A stretch of 64,000 nucleotides of DNA from Gammaproteobacteria bacterium (GTDB taxonomy: Bacteria > Pseudomonadota > Gammaproteobacteria > Burkholderiales > Rhodocyclaceae). How positions within the stretch are numbered: position 1 is the first letter of the stretch; every line of letters begins with the position of its first letter. Below, piece by piece: positions 53,382 through 62,872 of this stretch. The stretch spans positions 1 to 64,000 of the forward strand of contig JAHJEO010000025.1 of assembly GCA_018825305.1 (NCBI GenBank), read 5' to 3'. The position numbers and the translations under genes are program-made. The notes beneath the pieces are model-generated. The model was given only the letters and a program-made list of their open reading frames with translations, was not told where the DNA came from and made no database searches.

Positions 53382-55253
53382 CTAGCTGGCCTTCAAATAC
53401 ATGACCAAGACCAACGGGCCTAGGGTTGCTTCGGCCTCGTCGAAGTCCGACTCGGACAGCAGCTTGTATTGCTCGGTCAGTTCGATTTTCCGGTCGAAGG
53501 GAAGGTCGGTATCAATCTCGGAGCCAAGGATGAGCTGGGCTCCCTGCGGCAGCTTGCTGGACAGGAAGCTGATGACCTTGGGCAGATTAATATGATCCTG
53601 CCCCTGCTGGTTGGGTGCGTCAACGACCAACGGGATGCGGAAGGATCCCTTCTCGCCGTAGCACGCGGCCCAGAGGGCGGCGTAGTAGGCCAGGACGGAT
53701 CGCGGGCCGCCACTTCCAGAGAGGTTGGGCCGGCTGGTGAGCTTGGCCTTGCTCGTATCGGTCATCGGCAGGCTCAGCTCGACGAGGGCTGCCGAGTAGG
53801 CCTCGCGGAAGATTTTCAGAATCTCCTTCGAGCGGTTGCGGTCGGTCAGCTTGTTCATGGCCTCCGTCATCCGCTCATGTTCAAGCAGGTGGTCGGCCAT
53901 CTCAGTCTCAAGAATCACCCGCTCTTCCTCGAAGGCCCGGAAGGCCTTTTCGGCGCCCATACTCTCGACGACTTGGCTGAACTGCATGTCCCCGCGTCGA
54001 ATGGAAAGAAGCGCCGCGACCTTGCGGTAGCTCTGTTCGAGTGCTGCGATCGCGGCGTTCGTTTTCGAAAGCTTGTTCTCGATCTCGCGTGCGTCCTTGC
54101 GGAGGTGGACGGTGATGTCGCGCAGGGACCGAGCGTCTTCGGCGTAGGTGAGAAGGTCGAGGAAGGACTCGGAGTGCTCCGCGTTGCACACGGGACACAC
54201 GAGCGCCTCGCGGGGCTCTGAGCGCAGGAACTGGGAGTCCCCCTCGTAGATGCTCAGGGCCTCGTTGGCGAGGTTGGTTTGCAGGTGGATCGAGGCGAGC
54301 AGCTCCCCGCCCATAACCTGTCGTTTATAGATGGCGGCCATAGCGATACGGACTCTGGTCGCCTCCATGAAGTTCATGGCCCCCTCGGTCACAAGTTTGT
54401 CCAACCATGTCTCGGCGAGCGACACAAGGTCGGGCACCTGTTCGAGAGATCCGAGGGCTGAGGCGAACTGCCCGCGCGAATATCCCTTTTGCCTGCGGAG
54501 CTCATCGAAGTTCGAGCACGAGTTGGTCTTGGCACCAAGCGGACCTACCTCCGCGAGCAGTGCGTCGACCAGTGACTTGGCCTGTCCGGCATGACGCGGG
54601 CTGCGCTTGTTGAGGAACGCGACGGCGACACCTTGAAGATGGGTTGCGGGTGCGTCGGGATGGATCGGGACCTTCTCGACGCGGATCAGCTTGGGATTGG
54701 CAGGCGAGGCTCCCGCCTCATGCAGGGATTCGAGCCCGACTTTTAGCAAGTCGAGGTGCCCGGCTTCGAGCTGGGATAGGTCGCAAGACAACGAAGTGGC
54801 CGCGTTGTCGCCATTTGCGAGCGGCAGGTTGCACCCGGCATTGGAGAGGAACACCCCCGAACTTTCCAAGTCTTTGAAGGCGAGCACGGCAGAGTAGAGC
54901 TTGCCAATGGGGCTATCCTTGATCTCGTCGGTGCTCTTGCCGGGTCGGGGCTTCTTCCCAGGTGCGGGTAGAAGAGTCAGATTGCTCCAATCCCACTCGC
55001 CGCGATCCCTCTTCTTGACTTGGTAGACGCGAATTGACGAAGGGGCGGTCTCGGAGTCGAGTTCGGCGACGTCCTGGACAGCTTCGAAGAGGATCAGGAA
55101 ATCATTGGCCCCGCTCTCTTCGAGCTCGAACATCCGGGAGAGCGCCCATGCCCGCTGGAAGTCCACGCCCTTCTGATTGTGGCCTCCGCCGGTCTCAGCC
55201 AAGTCCTTGTTGTTGGCGACGCGAAACACCTCTTCGATGGCGCTGCTCCCCAT
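53382..55253 (-). CDS. Cap4/DUF4297-like dsDNA nuclease fused to zinc-hook coiled coil and SMC/ABC-ATPase C-lobe (candidate defence protein)
   Basis: GGHNQKGVDFQRAWAL...ILFEAVQDVAELD...IRVYQVKKR (PD-(D/E)xK-like with QxK); ALVCPVCNAEH zinc hook in coiled coil; LSGSGGPRSVLAYYAALWA signature-like and RIPLVVDAPNQQGQD Walker B-like. Confidence 0.7.
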   Translation of the reverse strand: MGSSAIEEVFRVANNKDLAETGGGHNQKGVDFQRAWALSRMFELEESGANDFLILFEAVQDVAELDSETAPSSIRVYQVKKRDRGEWDWSNLTLLPAPGKKPRPGKSTDEIKDSPIGKLYSAVLAFKDLESSGVFLSNAGCNLPLANGDNAATSLSCDLSQLEAGHLDLLKVGLESLHEAGASPANPKLIRVEKVPIHPDAPATHLQGVAVAFLNKRSPRHAGQAKSLVDALLAEVGPLGAKTNSCSNFDELRRQKGYSRGQFASALGSLEQVPDLVSLAETWLDKLVTEGAMNFMEATRVRIAMAAIYKRQVMGGELLASIHLQTNLANEALSIYEGDSQFLRSEPREALVCPVCNAEHSESFLDLLTYAEDARSLRDITVHLRKDAREIENKLSKTNAAIAALEQSYRKVAALLSIRRGDMQFSQVVESMGAEKAFRAFEEERVILETEMADHLLEHERMTEAMNKLTDRNRSKEILKIFREAYSAALVELSLPMTDTSKAKLTSRPNLSGSGGPRSVLAYYAALWAACYGEKGSFRIPLVVDAPNQQGQDHINLPKVISFLSSKLPQGAQLILGSEIDTDLPFDRKIELTEQYKLLSESDFDEAEATLGPLVLVMYLKAS

Positions 55254-55550
55254 GGCCTCGTGGTCTCCCCCTTTGGAATTGGATTATCCACGCATCTGGC
55301 ATTCGTTGGGAAATCCCGATTATCAGATGACCGAACGACCAATTTCCGATAGTCGGTACTGGCGAATCGGGTTATTTGCAGTGCTAATGCTTGGATATCG
55401 CTTCGCTTACAATCACTAAGACCTGTACTATTCGCCAAAATGCGATCGCGCATAATCAACCGCTTATGGTAAAGTGTGCGCCACTTGAATAGTACGGTGC
55501 GTTAACGGCAACACATTGTTTTTAGATACTTTCCGCATTCCTTTGGTATC

Positions 55551-55598
55551 TGGCTACGAACCAAGGGGTAGGGAGTTCGAATCTCTCCGGGCGCGCCA
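55551..55598 (+). repeat. attR-like 48-bp direct repeat (tRNA-Arg 3' fragment)
   Basis: Identical 48 bp to 47570-47617; the 5' half of the tRNA is absent here. Confidence 0.92.
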
Positions 55599-55605
55599 GT
55601 TAAAT

Positions 55606-55637
55606 CAAGGGCTTAGATCGAAAGGTCTGAGCCCTTG
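55606..55637 (+). terminator. Displaced tRNA terminator
   Basis: CAAGGGCTTAGA-TCGAAAGG-TCTGAGCCCTTG stem-loop directly after attR. Confidence 0.65.
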
Positions 55638-55650
55638 TCCGTTTACGGCG

Positions 55651-55674
55651 CCGTGCCGCCAGCGCCGACTTTTT
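55651..55674 (+). repeat. Dispersed 24-bp repeat copy 7 (intergenic)
   Basis: CCGTGCCGCCAGCGCCGACTTTTT, identical to copy 4. Confidence 0.85.
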
Positions 55675-55710
55675 CAGTACGGGCAAGGTAGGGTGGTTGC
55701 GATTCCCAGG

Positions 55711-58311
55711 TCAGGTAGCGCCCGTTCCTGACACAGCGGCTCGCGATGCCCTTCGGCGTTGCAGCCAGGCGACCAGGGCCAGCACGGCCAGTGCCGGCAG
55801 GAACATCCACTCTTTGTCCGGTCGAGTGGTCTCGACTTCGATGGCAGTGATCCTGAAGCCATTTTCGATCCCAAGCTTTTCTGCGCGGCTGCCGAACTTG
55901 ACGGCGATGATGTCGACGGCATCGCCTGCCGGCAGCAGCCGCAGTCCCGCCGCGTCGAGCCGCTGGCGCGCCGGCGCCTTGTCGCCGAGCGGCAGCAGCA
56001 CGCCCTTGGATATTTTCCGGGCGTTGATGTCCTCGCCCTCGATCCAGAGGCGGAGTCGTTTGTCGGCCGGGGCAGCTTCGACGATTTCCATGATTTGCGT
56101 TGCCGGCACCCGGGCGTGGGGCGGATGGATCATGTCCATCCAGAAGCCCGGGCGGAACAGGGTGAAGGTGACGAGCAGCAGCAGCAGCGATTCCCACAGA
56201 CGGCTGCGGGTCATGAACCAGCCCTGCGTGGCCGCGGCGAAGATCAGGTTGGCGCCAATCGCCGATGCGACCGTGAGGATCAAATGCCAGGCACTGTCGA
56301 TGCCGATCATCAGCAGCTGGGTGTTGAAGATGAACATGAACGGCAGGATCGCCGTGCGGATGCTGTAGCCGAAGGCGGTGACGCCGGTGCGGATCGGATC
56401 GCTGCGGGCGATGCCGGCGGCGGCGTAGGAGGCGAGGCCGACCGGCGGCGTCACGTCGGCCATCAAGCCGAAGTAGAAGACGAACATGTGCACCGCGATC
56501 AGCGGCACCAGCAGTCCGTTCTGCGCGCCGAGTTCGACCACCACCGGAGCCATCAGGGTGGACACGACGATGTAGTTGGCCGTGGTCGGCAGGCCCATGC
56601 CGAGGATCAGGCAGATCAGCGCCACCAGCAGCAGCATCAGCATCAGGTTGCCGCCCGAAATCAGTTCGACCAGATCGGTCATGACCAGTCCGATGCCGGT
56701 CAGGGTGACGGTGCCGACGATGATGCCGGCTGCCGCCGTGGCGATGCCGATGCCGATCATGTTGCGGGCACCGGTGACGAGGCCGTTGCGCAGGTCGAGC
56801 AGTCCCTGGCTGGTGGCGTTGGCGAGGTCGCCGCGGCCGCGAAACCAGGCGATGATTGGCCGCTGCGTGATCAGGATGAACATCAGGAACAGCGTCGCCC
56901 AGAAGGCCGACAGTGCCGGCGAGAGCTCTTCCACCATCAGGTTCCAGATCAATGCCGCCACCGGCAGCAGGAAGTGCAGGCCGGATTTGAGCGTCGGCCC
57001 CGTGGCGGGCAGGCTCTCGAGCGGCTGGTCCGGATCGTCCATGTGCAGTTCGGGGTAGCGCGTGCCGAACTTGAGCAGGCCGACATAGCTCGCCAGCATC
57101 AGCGCGCCGACGATGAAGAGCGAGGCGTCACCGGCAAGGGTCTTGATCCAGCCGAGGCCGTAATAGACGACGCCGGCGAGGACGATGACGCCGGAAAGCG
57201 TCATGAGGAAGGAAACGACCCGGTTGCCGAACGGTGCCAGGTTGTCGCGCGGAATGCCGCGAATGTCGGCCTTCATCGCTTCGAGATGCACGATGTAGAA
57301 GAGGGCGATGTAGGAAATCAGTGCCGGCAGCAGCGCGTGCTTGAGCACCTGGGTGTATGGAATGCCGACGTACTCGACCATGAGGAAGGCGGCGGCGCCC
57401 ATCACCGGGGGCATGATCTGGCCGTCCACCGAAGCCGCCACCTCGACCGCGGCGGCCTTGTCCGGGCGGTAGCCGACGCGCTTCATCAGCGGGATGGTGA
57501 AGGTGCCGGTGGTGACGACGTTGGCGATCGACGAGCCGGAGATGACGCCGGTCGCCGCCGAGGCCAGTACCGCGGCCTTGGCCGGGCCGCCGCGCAGGTG
57601 GCCGAGCAGCGAGATCGCCGACTTGATGAAATAGTTGCCGGCGCCGGCGGTTTCGAGCAGCGCGCCGAACAGCACGAAGAGGAAGATGAAGCCCGACGAG
57701 ACGCCGAGCGCGACGCCGAAGACGCCCTCGGTGGACAGCCACAGATGCGACATGCCCTTGCCAAGCGAGGCGCCCTTGTGGGCGATCATGTCGGGCATGT
57801 GGGGGCCGAGGAAGATGTAGCCGATGAAGGTGAGGGCGAGGAGCACCAGCGGCAGGCCGAGTGCGCGGCGGGCTGCCTCCAGCAGCAGTGTCAGGCCGAT
57901 GACCGATGCAGCGAGATCGAAGGTCGTCGGCTGCCCGGGGCGGGTGGATAGCTCGGCGTAGAAGAGAAACAGGTAGGAAGCGCAGAAGGCGCCGGCGAGC
58001 GCCAGCAGCCAGTCGACGGGCGGAATGAAGTCACGCGGCGAACGCCTGAACGCAGGGTAGGCGAGGAAGCCGAGAAAGGTCGCGAAGCCGAGATGGATGG
58101 CGCGCGATTCGGTGTCGTTGAGGACGAACACGCCGAACAAGAACGGCAGCGGCGACGCGATCCACAACTGGAACAGCGACCAGGCCAGCGCCGTCAGCAT
58201 CAGGAGTTTGGCCACGGCGCCGGTCGGCTTGCGGCCGCCGCTGTCGGCTTCGGCGACCAGTTGCCTGAGCTGATCGTCGGACAGTCCGGCCGCGGTGCTT
58301 TCTTCCTTCAC
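55711..58311 (-). CDS. TRAP transporter fused permease (DUF3394 C-terminus)
   Basis: 866 aa; many TM segments, GSSIANVVTTGTFTIPLMKRVGYRPDKAAAVEVAASVDGQIMPPVMGAAAFLMVEYVGIPY signature; GTG start; precedes TAXI-type binding protein gene. Confidence 0.92.
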   Translation of the reverse strand: MKEESTAAGLSDDQLRQLVAEADSGGRKPTGAVAKLLMLTALAWSLFQLWIASPLPFLFGVFVLNDTESRAIHLGFATFLGFLAYPAFRRSPRDFIPPVDWLLALAGAFCASYLFLFYAELSTRPGQPTTFDLAASVIGLTLLLEAARRALGLPLVLLALTFIGYIFLGPHMPDMIAHKGASLGKGMSHLWLSTEGVFGVALGVSSGFIFLFVLFGALLETAGAGNYFIKSAISLLGHLRGGPAKAAVLASAATGVISGSSIANVVTTGTFTIPLMKRVGYRPDKAAAVEVAASVDGQIMPPVMGAAAFLMVEYVGIPYTQVLKHALLPALISYIALFYIVHLEAMKADIRGIPRDNLAPFGNRVVSFLMTLSGVIVLAGVVYYGLGWIKTLAGDASLFIVGALMLASYVGLLKFGTRYPELHMDDPDQPLESLPATGPTLKSGLHFLLPVAALIWNLMVEELSPALSAFWATLFLMFILITQRPIIAWFRGRGDLANATSQGLLDLRNGLVTGARNMIGIGIATAAAGIIVGTVTLTGIGLVMTDLVELISGGNLMLMLLLVALICLILGMGLPTTANYIVVSTLMAPVVVELGAQNGLLVPLIAVHMFVFYFGLMADVTPPVGLASYAAAGIARSDPIRTGVTAFGYSIRTAILPFMFIFNTQLLMIGIDSAWHLILTVASAIGANLIFAAATQGWFMTRSRLWESLLLLLVTFTLFRPGFWMDMIHPPHARVPATQIMEIVEAAPADKRLRLWIEGEDINARKISKGVLLPLGDKAPARQRLDAAGLRLLPAGDAVDIIAVKFGSRAEKLGIENGFRITAIEVETTRPDKEWMFLPALAVLALVAWLQRRRASRAAVSGTGAT

Positions 58312-58347
58312 GCCGGCGCCTTGCTCATTCCGGGGCGTGCCAAGGGA

Positions 58348-59313
58348 TTACATCCAGCCCTTTTCCTTGTAGTACCTCACGGCGCCGTCGTGCAGCGGTG
58401 CCGACAGGCCGTTCCGGATCATCTCCTTCGGATCCAGGTGGGCGAGGGCCGGGTGCAGTTTCTTGAAGTCGTCAAAGTTGTCGAAGACCGCCTTTACCAT
58501 CGTGTATACCGTGTCGGCGGGAACCTTCGACGACGAGACGAAGGTGGCGACGACGCCGAAGGTTTTCACGGGGTCGGGGTTGGCCGCATACATGCCGCCG
58601 GGAATGGTGGCGGCGGCGTAGTACGGATAGGCCTTGACGAGCTTATCCACGGCTGGCCCGGTGATGTTGACTAGCCTGGCACCGCAGGTCGTGGTCGGAT
58701 CCTGGATGTTGGCCGAGGGGTTGCCGACGACGTAGGCGAAACCGTCTATCTTGTTGTCGCACAGCGCCGGGCCGTGCTCGTCGGCCTTAAGTTCGGACAC
58801 CAGCGTGAAGTCCCCCAGCTTCATGCCGAGGGCGTCGAGCAGGACCTCCATGGTTGCGCGCTGGCCGGAACCCGGGTTGCCGACGTTGAAGCGCTTGCCC
58901 TTGAAGTCGGCGAAAGTCTTGACGTTGGCTTCCTTGCGGGCGAGCACGACCAGCGGCTCGGGATGAATCGAGAAGACCGCGCGCAACTCCTTGTCGGGAC
59001 CGTCCTTGAACTGTCCGCTGCCTTTGGCTGCGTTGTATTGCACGTCGGACTGGGCAACGCCGAAGTCGAGTTCGCCGGCCTTGATGGTGTTGATGTTGTA
59101 GACCGAGCCGCCCGTGCTCTCGACCGAACAGCGGATGCCGTGCTTGTTGCGGTCCTTGTTCATCAGGCGGCAGATCGCGCCGCCGGCGGCGTAGTAAACG
59201 CCGGTCACGCCGCCGGTACCGATGGTGACGAATTTCTGCTGGGCAATGGCGTTGGTGCTGGCAAGGCCAGCGGCAACGGCAATGGCGGCGGCGATGGCCG
59301 TGAGTTTCTTCAT
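58348..59313 (-). CDS. TAXI family TRAP transporter solute-binding protein
   Basis: Signal peptide; [26 protein letters not shown]...[16 protein letters not shown]. Confidence 0.93.
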   Translation of the reverse strand: MKKLTAIAAAIAVAAGLASTNAIAQQKFVTIGTGGVTGVYYAAGGAICRLMNKDRNKHGIRCSVESTGGSVYNINTIKAGELDFGVAQSDVQYNAAKGSGQFKDGPDKELRAVFSIHPEPLVVLARKEANVKTFADFKGKRFNVGNPGSGQRATMEVLLDALGMKLGDFTLVSELKADEHGPALCDNKIDGFAYVVGNPSANIQDPTTTCGARLVNITGPAVDKLVKAYPYYAAATIPGGMYAANPDPVKTFGVVATFVSSSKVPADTVYTMVKAVFDNFDDFKKLHPALAHLDPKEMIRNGLSAPLHDGAVRYYKEKGWM

Positions 59314-59465
59314 CGTGGGGTCTCCTGCGTTGTTGTCGGCGGGTGCGGCGACTTGGTTGCTGCTCCGATGGGTCGATTATGCCGCCATTTCGATGGCCTA
59401 TCGGCGTTTCGCCTCCAGCACCTCCGGCTATCCTGCCAGGCAGCCCACAATCCAGGAACGAATCG

Positions 59466-59666
59466 ATGCGTTACTTGCTCGCACCCTTGGCCGCCGTCGC
59501 GGCAACGATGATTTCCGGCTGCTCGGTGATTGCGGTTGCCGATGCGGCGGTCTCGGTCGGCGCCACGGTGGTCTCGGCGGGTGCGACCGTCGTCGGCGCC
59601 GCGGTGGATGTCACCGGTGCCGGTGTCCGGGCGGTGACGGGCGGCAAGGACGAGCCCGCCAAGTAA
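59466..59666 (+). CDS. Small putative lipoprotein
   Basis: MRYLLAPLAAVAATMISGCSVIAV lipobox-like SGC; 66 aa. Confidence 0.6.
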   Translation: MRYLLAPLAAVAATMISGCSVIAVADAAVSVGATVVSAGATVVGAAVDVTGAGVRAVTGGKDEPAK

Positions 59667-59667
59667 T

Positions 59668-60474
59668 TCAGGCGGTTCGCAGGTAGTCGCGCCACGCCTG
59701 GAACAGGCCGGAGTCGGCGGCGCAGACGGCCGAACGCGGCGCCAGCGACAGCGGTGCCGGCATGCCGTCGAGCGTATCGGCAAAGCCGCCGGCTTCGGTC
59801 AGCACCAGGCTTCCCGCCGCGTAATCCCACAGGTTTTGCCTGCCATGCAGATAGATGTGGAAGCGCCCGGCGGCGACCCAGCACCAGTCGAGGGCTACCG
59901 AACCGATCGAGCGCTGCGAGGAATAGGGCGGTGTCGCCGCGATGCGGGCGGCGAGCGATGGCGGCAGGCGCTTGAAGTCGATGCAGGCGGTGGTCTTGGC
60001 CAGCGGAATGCCAGCTCGCTGGACGCGCAGCGGCTCGCCGTTCAGCGTGGCACCGGCGCCCAGCGCGGCGGCGAAGGATTCGTCGTGCATCGGATCGTAG
60101 ACGATGCCGGCCTCGATGCGGCCGTTGCGCATCAGAGCCAGCGACACGCCAAACAGTGGAATTCCGGCAGAAAAATTGCTGGTACCGTCGAGCGGATCGA
60201 GCACCCACAGGCCGGAGCTGCCGCCGCCACTGGCGGCCAGCAAGTGCTCCTGCTCGGCAGGTTCCATCTCCTCGCCGAGGAAACGGATGTCCGGGTGGCG
60301 TGTCGCCAGCGCCGACTTTATGTGTTCCTGCATCGCCAGGTCGGCTTCGGTGAGCCAGCTGCCGTCGGCCTTCTCGTGGCGGGTGGTGCGGCGGAAACAC
60401 GGCAACAGCTCGTCGTGCGCTGCGCTGCGGACCAGTGCCTCGACCGCGGCGAGGTCAAGCGCTGCGGCGTTCAT
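59668..60474 (-). CDS. Inositol monophosphatase family protein
   Basis: FLGEEMEP, LWVLDPLDGTSNFSAGIPLFGVSLAL, LWDYAAGSLVLTEAGG motifs. Confidence 0.9.
   Translation of the reverse strand: MNAAALDLAAVEALVRSAAHDELLPCFRRTTRHEKADGSWLTEADLAMQEHIKSALATRHPDIRFLGEEMEPAEQEHLLAASGGGSSGLWVLDPLDGTSNFSAGIPLFGVSLALMRNGRIEAGIVYDPMHDESFAAALGAGATLNGEPLRVQRAGIPLAKTTACIDFKRLPPSLAARIAATPPYSSQRSIGSVALDWCWVAAGRFHIYLHGRQNLWDYAAGSLVLTEAGGFADTLDGMPAPLSLAPRSAVCAADSGLFQAWRDYLRTA
60298..60321 (+). repeat. Dispersed 24-bp repeat copy 8
   Basis: GCGTGTCGCCAGCGCCGACTTTAT; 3 mismatches. Confidence 0.55.
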
Positions 60475-61406
60475 GCTTCCGCGGCGACGAATACCTTGGG
60501 ATGGCGGCGCAGCCGGGCGAAGTCGTGGCTGGCGAGGACGTTGCCGAGATAGGCAAGGTTGCGACGGATGGCTTCGTCATAAGGGTCGATGCCGTCGAAG
60601 TGGTCCGCGATGTAGTGGCGCACGTTGCCGAAATCGTCGCCGAGGCGCTTGGCGATGAAGCCGCTGTAGAAGTCCGGCGTCTTGTGCAGCAGGGTCTCGC
60701 GGTCTGGATAGGGGGTGTCGGCAGTGCCGGCCAGCCCGATGGCGCTGAATTCCAGGAAAAGGAAGTCGCGGCACTTCTCGATGTAGCAGCGGTCGGACAT
60801 CTGGCTCAGCAGGTCGGCGGTGGCGATCATGCTGCCGAGTTTCTTGTGCAGCGCCGGCCAGCTTGCGGGAATCTTGAAAACCAGCTTGGTTGGCATGATC
60901 AGTTCGGACTTGTCCGCCAGCCCGGCCAGCGAGGTGCCAGCGAGGTATTCGCGCAGAAAGATTACGCCACGCTCTTCATGCACCGGTGTCAGCGATGCGC
61001 CCCAGATGTCCTCTTCACCGGTGTGGCGCAGCAAGCCTATGTCATGGTAGAGGGCGAGGATGATGCCCAGCAGCGCATGGGCCCGGTCGATATGCGGTTC
61101 GCCATCCGGCCCGGTGGCCATGGCCTCGCCGTCGAGCAGGCGTGCCATGGTGAGGCCGGTCTCCAGCGCGTGGCGCAGGTCGTGGTAAAGGGTGTCGCAG
61201 CGCAGCAGCCCCGGATAATCGCCGCGGTAGGCGCGGATCAGGTCATCGAACGCCCGCGTCAGCAGCGTCGTGTCCGGGCAGCCGCCGGGCATGCCGTCGA
61301 GAATGGCACGGATGGCCGCCTCCACCGCCCGCGGCGATTCGAGATCGACGCTGCCGGTCGGATCGCTTTGGGACAACTGAGCGACGGAGGGACTGTGCTG
61401 GTTCAT
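60471..61406 (-). CDS. HD-domain protein (putative phosphohydrolase)
   Basis: YHDLRHALETGLTMARLL and LALYHDIGLLRHTGEED HD-type motifs. Confidence 0.75.
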   Translation of the reverse strand: MNQHSPSVAQLSQSDPTGSVDLESPRAVEAAIRAILDGMPGGCPDTTLLTRAFDDLIRAYRGDYPGLLRCDTLYHDLRHALETGLTMARLLDGEAMATGPDGEPHIDRAHALLGIILALYHDIGLLRHTGEEDIWGASLTPVHEERGVIFLREYLAGTSLAGLADKSELIMPTKLVFKIPASWPALHKKLGSMIATADLLSQMSDRCYIEKCRDFLFLEFSAIGLAGTADTPYPDRETLLHKTPDFYSGFIAKRLGDDFGNVRHYIADHFDGIDPYDEAIRRNLAYLGNVLASHDFARLRRHPKVFVAAEA

Positions 61407-61416
61407 GCGATGCCGT

Positions 61417-62688
61417 TCAGGCCGCCTTGAGCGCCTGGTCGAGGTCGGCGATCAGGTCGTCGATGTGCTCGATGCCGACGGAAAGGCGGATCATGTCTTC
61501 GGATACGCCGGCCTTGGCCATTTCTTCCGGGGCCAGCTGGCGGTGCGTGGTCGTGGCCGGATGGCAGGCCAGCGTCTTGCAGTCGCCGATGTTCACCAGC
61601 CGCGTCACCAGGTTCAGTGCGTCCTGGAACTTGCCGCCGGCCTCGCGTCCGCCTTTCACGCCGAAGTTGAGGATGCCCGACGCCTTGCCCGCCATGTATT
61701 TCTCGACCAGCGGAAAGTCCTTGTGGTCCTTGAGTCCGGCGTAATTGACCCAACTGACCTTGGGGTGCGACTTGAGGAATTCGGCGATCTTCACCGAGTT
61801 TTCGCAAATGCGGTCCATCCGCAGCGGCAGCGTTTCGACGCCCTGCAGGATGAGGAAAGCGTTGAAGGGCGAGATCGCCGCGCCCATGTTGCGCAGCGGC
61901 ACCACGCGGGCACGGCCGATGTAGGCGGCGGGACCGAGCGCCTCGGTGTAGACCACGCCATGGTAGGAAACATCCGGCTCGTTGAGGCGCTTGAACCTGG
62001 CCTTGTGCTCGGCCCAGGGGAACTTGCCGCTGTCGACGATCATGCCGCCGATGCTGTTGCCGTGGCCGCCGAGGTACTTGGTCAGCGCGTGCACGACGAT
62101 ATCGGCGCCGTGCTCGAAGGGGCGGCACAGGTAGGGCGAGGGGACGGTGTTGTCGACGATCAGCGGCACGCCGTGGCGGTGGGCGACCTCGGCCAGCGGC
62201 TCGAAGTCGGTGATGTTGCCCAGCGGGTTGCCGACGGATTCGCAGAAGATCGCCTTGGTCTTGCCGTCGATCAGCTTTTCGAACGAGGCCGGGTCGCGGT
62301 AATCGGCGAAGCGCACCTCGATGCCGTATTGCGGCAGGGTGTGGGCAAACAGGTTGTAGGTGCCGCCGTAGAGCGTCGAGGCCGAGATGATGTTGTCGCC
62401 GGCTTCCGAAATGGTCTGGATGGCGTAGGTGATCGCCGCCATGCCCGAGGCCAGCGCCAGGCCGGCCACGCCGCCCTCCATCGCCGCGACGCGCTTTTCC
62501 AGCACGTCCTGCGTCGGGTTCATGATGCGGGTGTAGATGTTGCCCGGCACCTTGAGGTCGAACAGGTCGGCGCCGTGCTGGGTGCTGTCGAAGGCGTAGG
62601 ATGTGGTCTGGTAGATCGGCACCGCCACGGCCTTGGTGGTCGGGTCGGGGCTGAATCCGCCATGGACGGCAAGGGTTTCCAGTTTCAT
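61417..62688 (-). CDS. metY: O-acetylhomoserine sulfhydrylase (PLP-dependent)
   Basis: [82 protein letters not shown]. Confidence 0.92.
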   Translation of the reverse strand: MKLETLAVHGGFSPDPTTKAVAVPIYQTTSYAFDSTQHGADLFDLKVPGNIYTRIMNPTQDVLEKRVAAMEGGVAGLALASGMAAITYAIQTISEAGDNIISASTLYGGTYNLFAHTLPQYGIEVRFADYRDPASFEKLIDGKTKAIFCESVGNPLGNITDFEPLAEVAHRHGVPLIVDNTVPSPYLCRPFEHGADIVVHALTKYLGGHGNSIGGMIVDSGKFPWAEHKARFKRLNEPDVSYHGVVYTEALGPAAYIGRARVVPLRNMGAAISPFNAFLILQGVETLPLRMDRICENSVKIAEFLKSHPKVSWVNYAGLKDHKDFPLVEKYMAGKASGILNFGVKGGREAGGKFQDALNLVTRLVNIGDCKTLACHPATTTHRQLAPEEMAKAGVSEDMIRLSVGIEHIDDLIADLDQALKAA

Positions 62689-62872
62689 CGCTGCTCCAGT
62701 TGCTGGTCGGGTCAAGGAAACTTCAATATAAGCCATTGACCTGACGCATGTCTTGCTGCGCCCGGACCGACGGCTGTTCAGTGCCGATGGAAGGTTCGCA
62801 GTGGCCGCCGCGGCGGCCGGTTTGTTTTTGTTGTGACGCGCCGGATGCTATCGTTAAACACTGGAGGAAACG

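Larger units (their letters stand above)
47570..55598. mobile_element. ~8.0-kb tRNA-Arg-integrated genomic island
   Basis: Perfect 48-bp flanking direct repeats derived from the tRNA 3' end, tyrosine recombinase remnant beside the tRNA, accessory cargo, IS fragment. Confidence 0.9.

Noticed and set aside
54915-54945. GKKPRPGKST as a Walker A in the nuclease protein
   Set aside because: Spacing is Gx5GKS rather than Gx4GK[ST], and it lies in a Pro-rich loop just after the nuclease motif.
55440-55453. ATGCG-ATCG-CGCAT dyad near attR
   Set aside because: Short and includes the generic GCGATCGC palindrome; no independent evidence of function.
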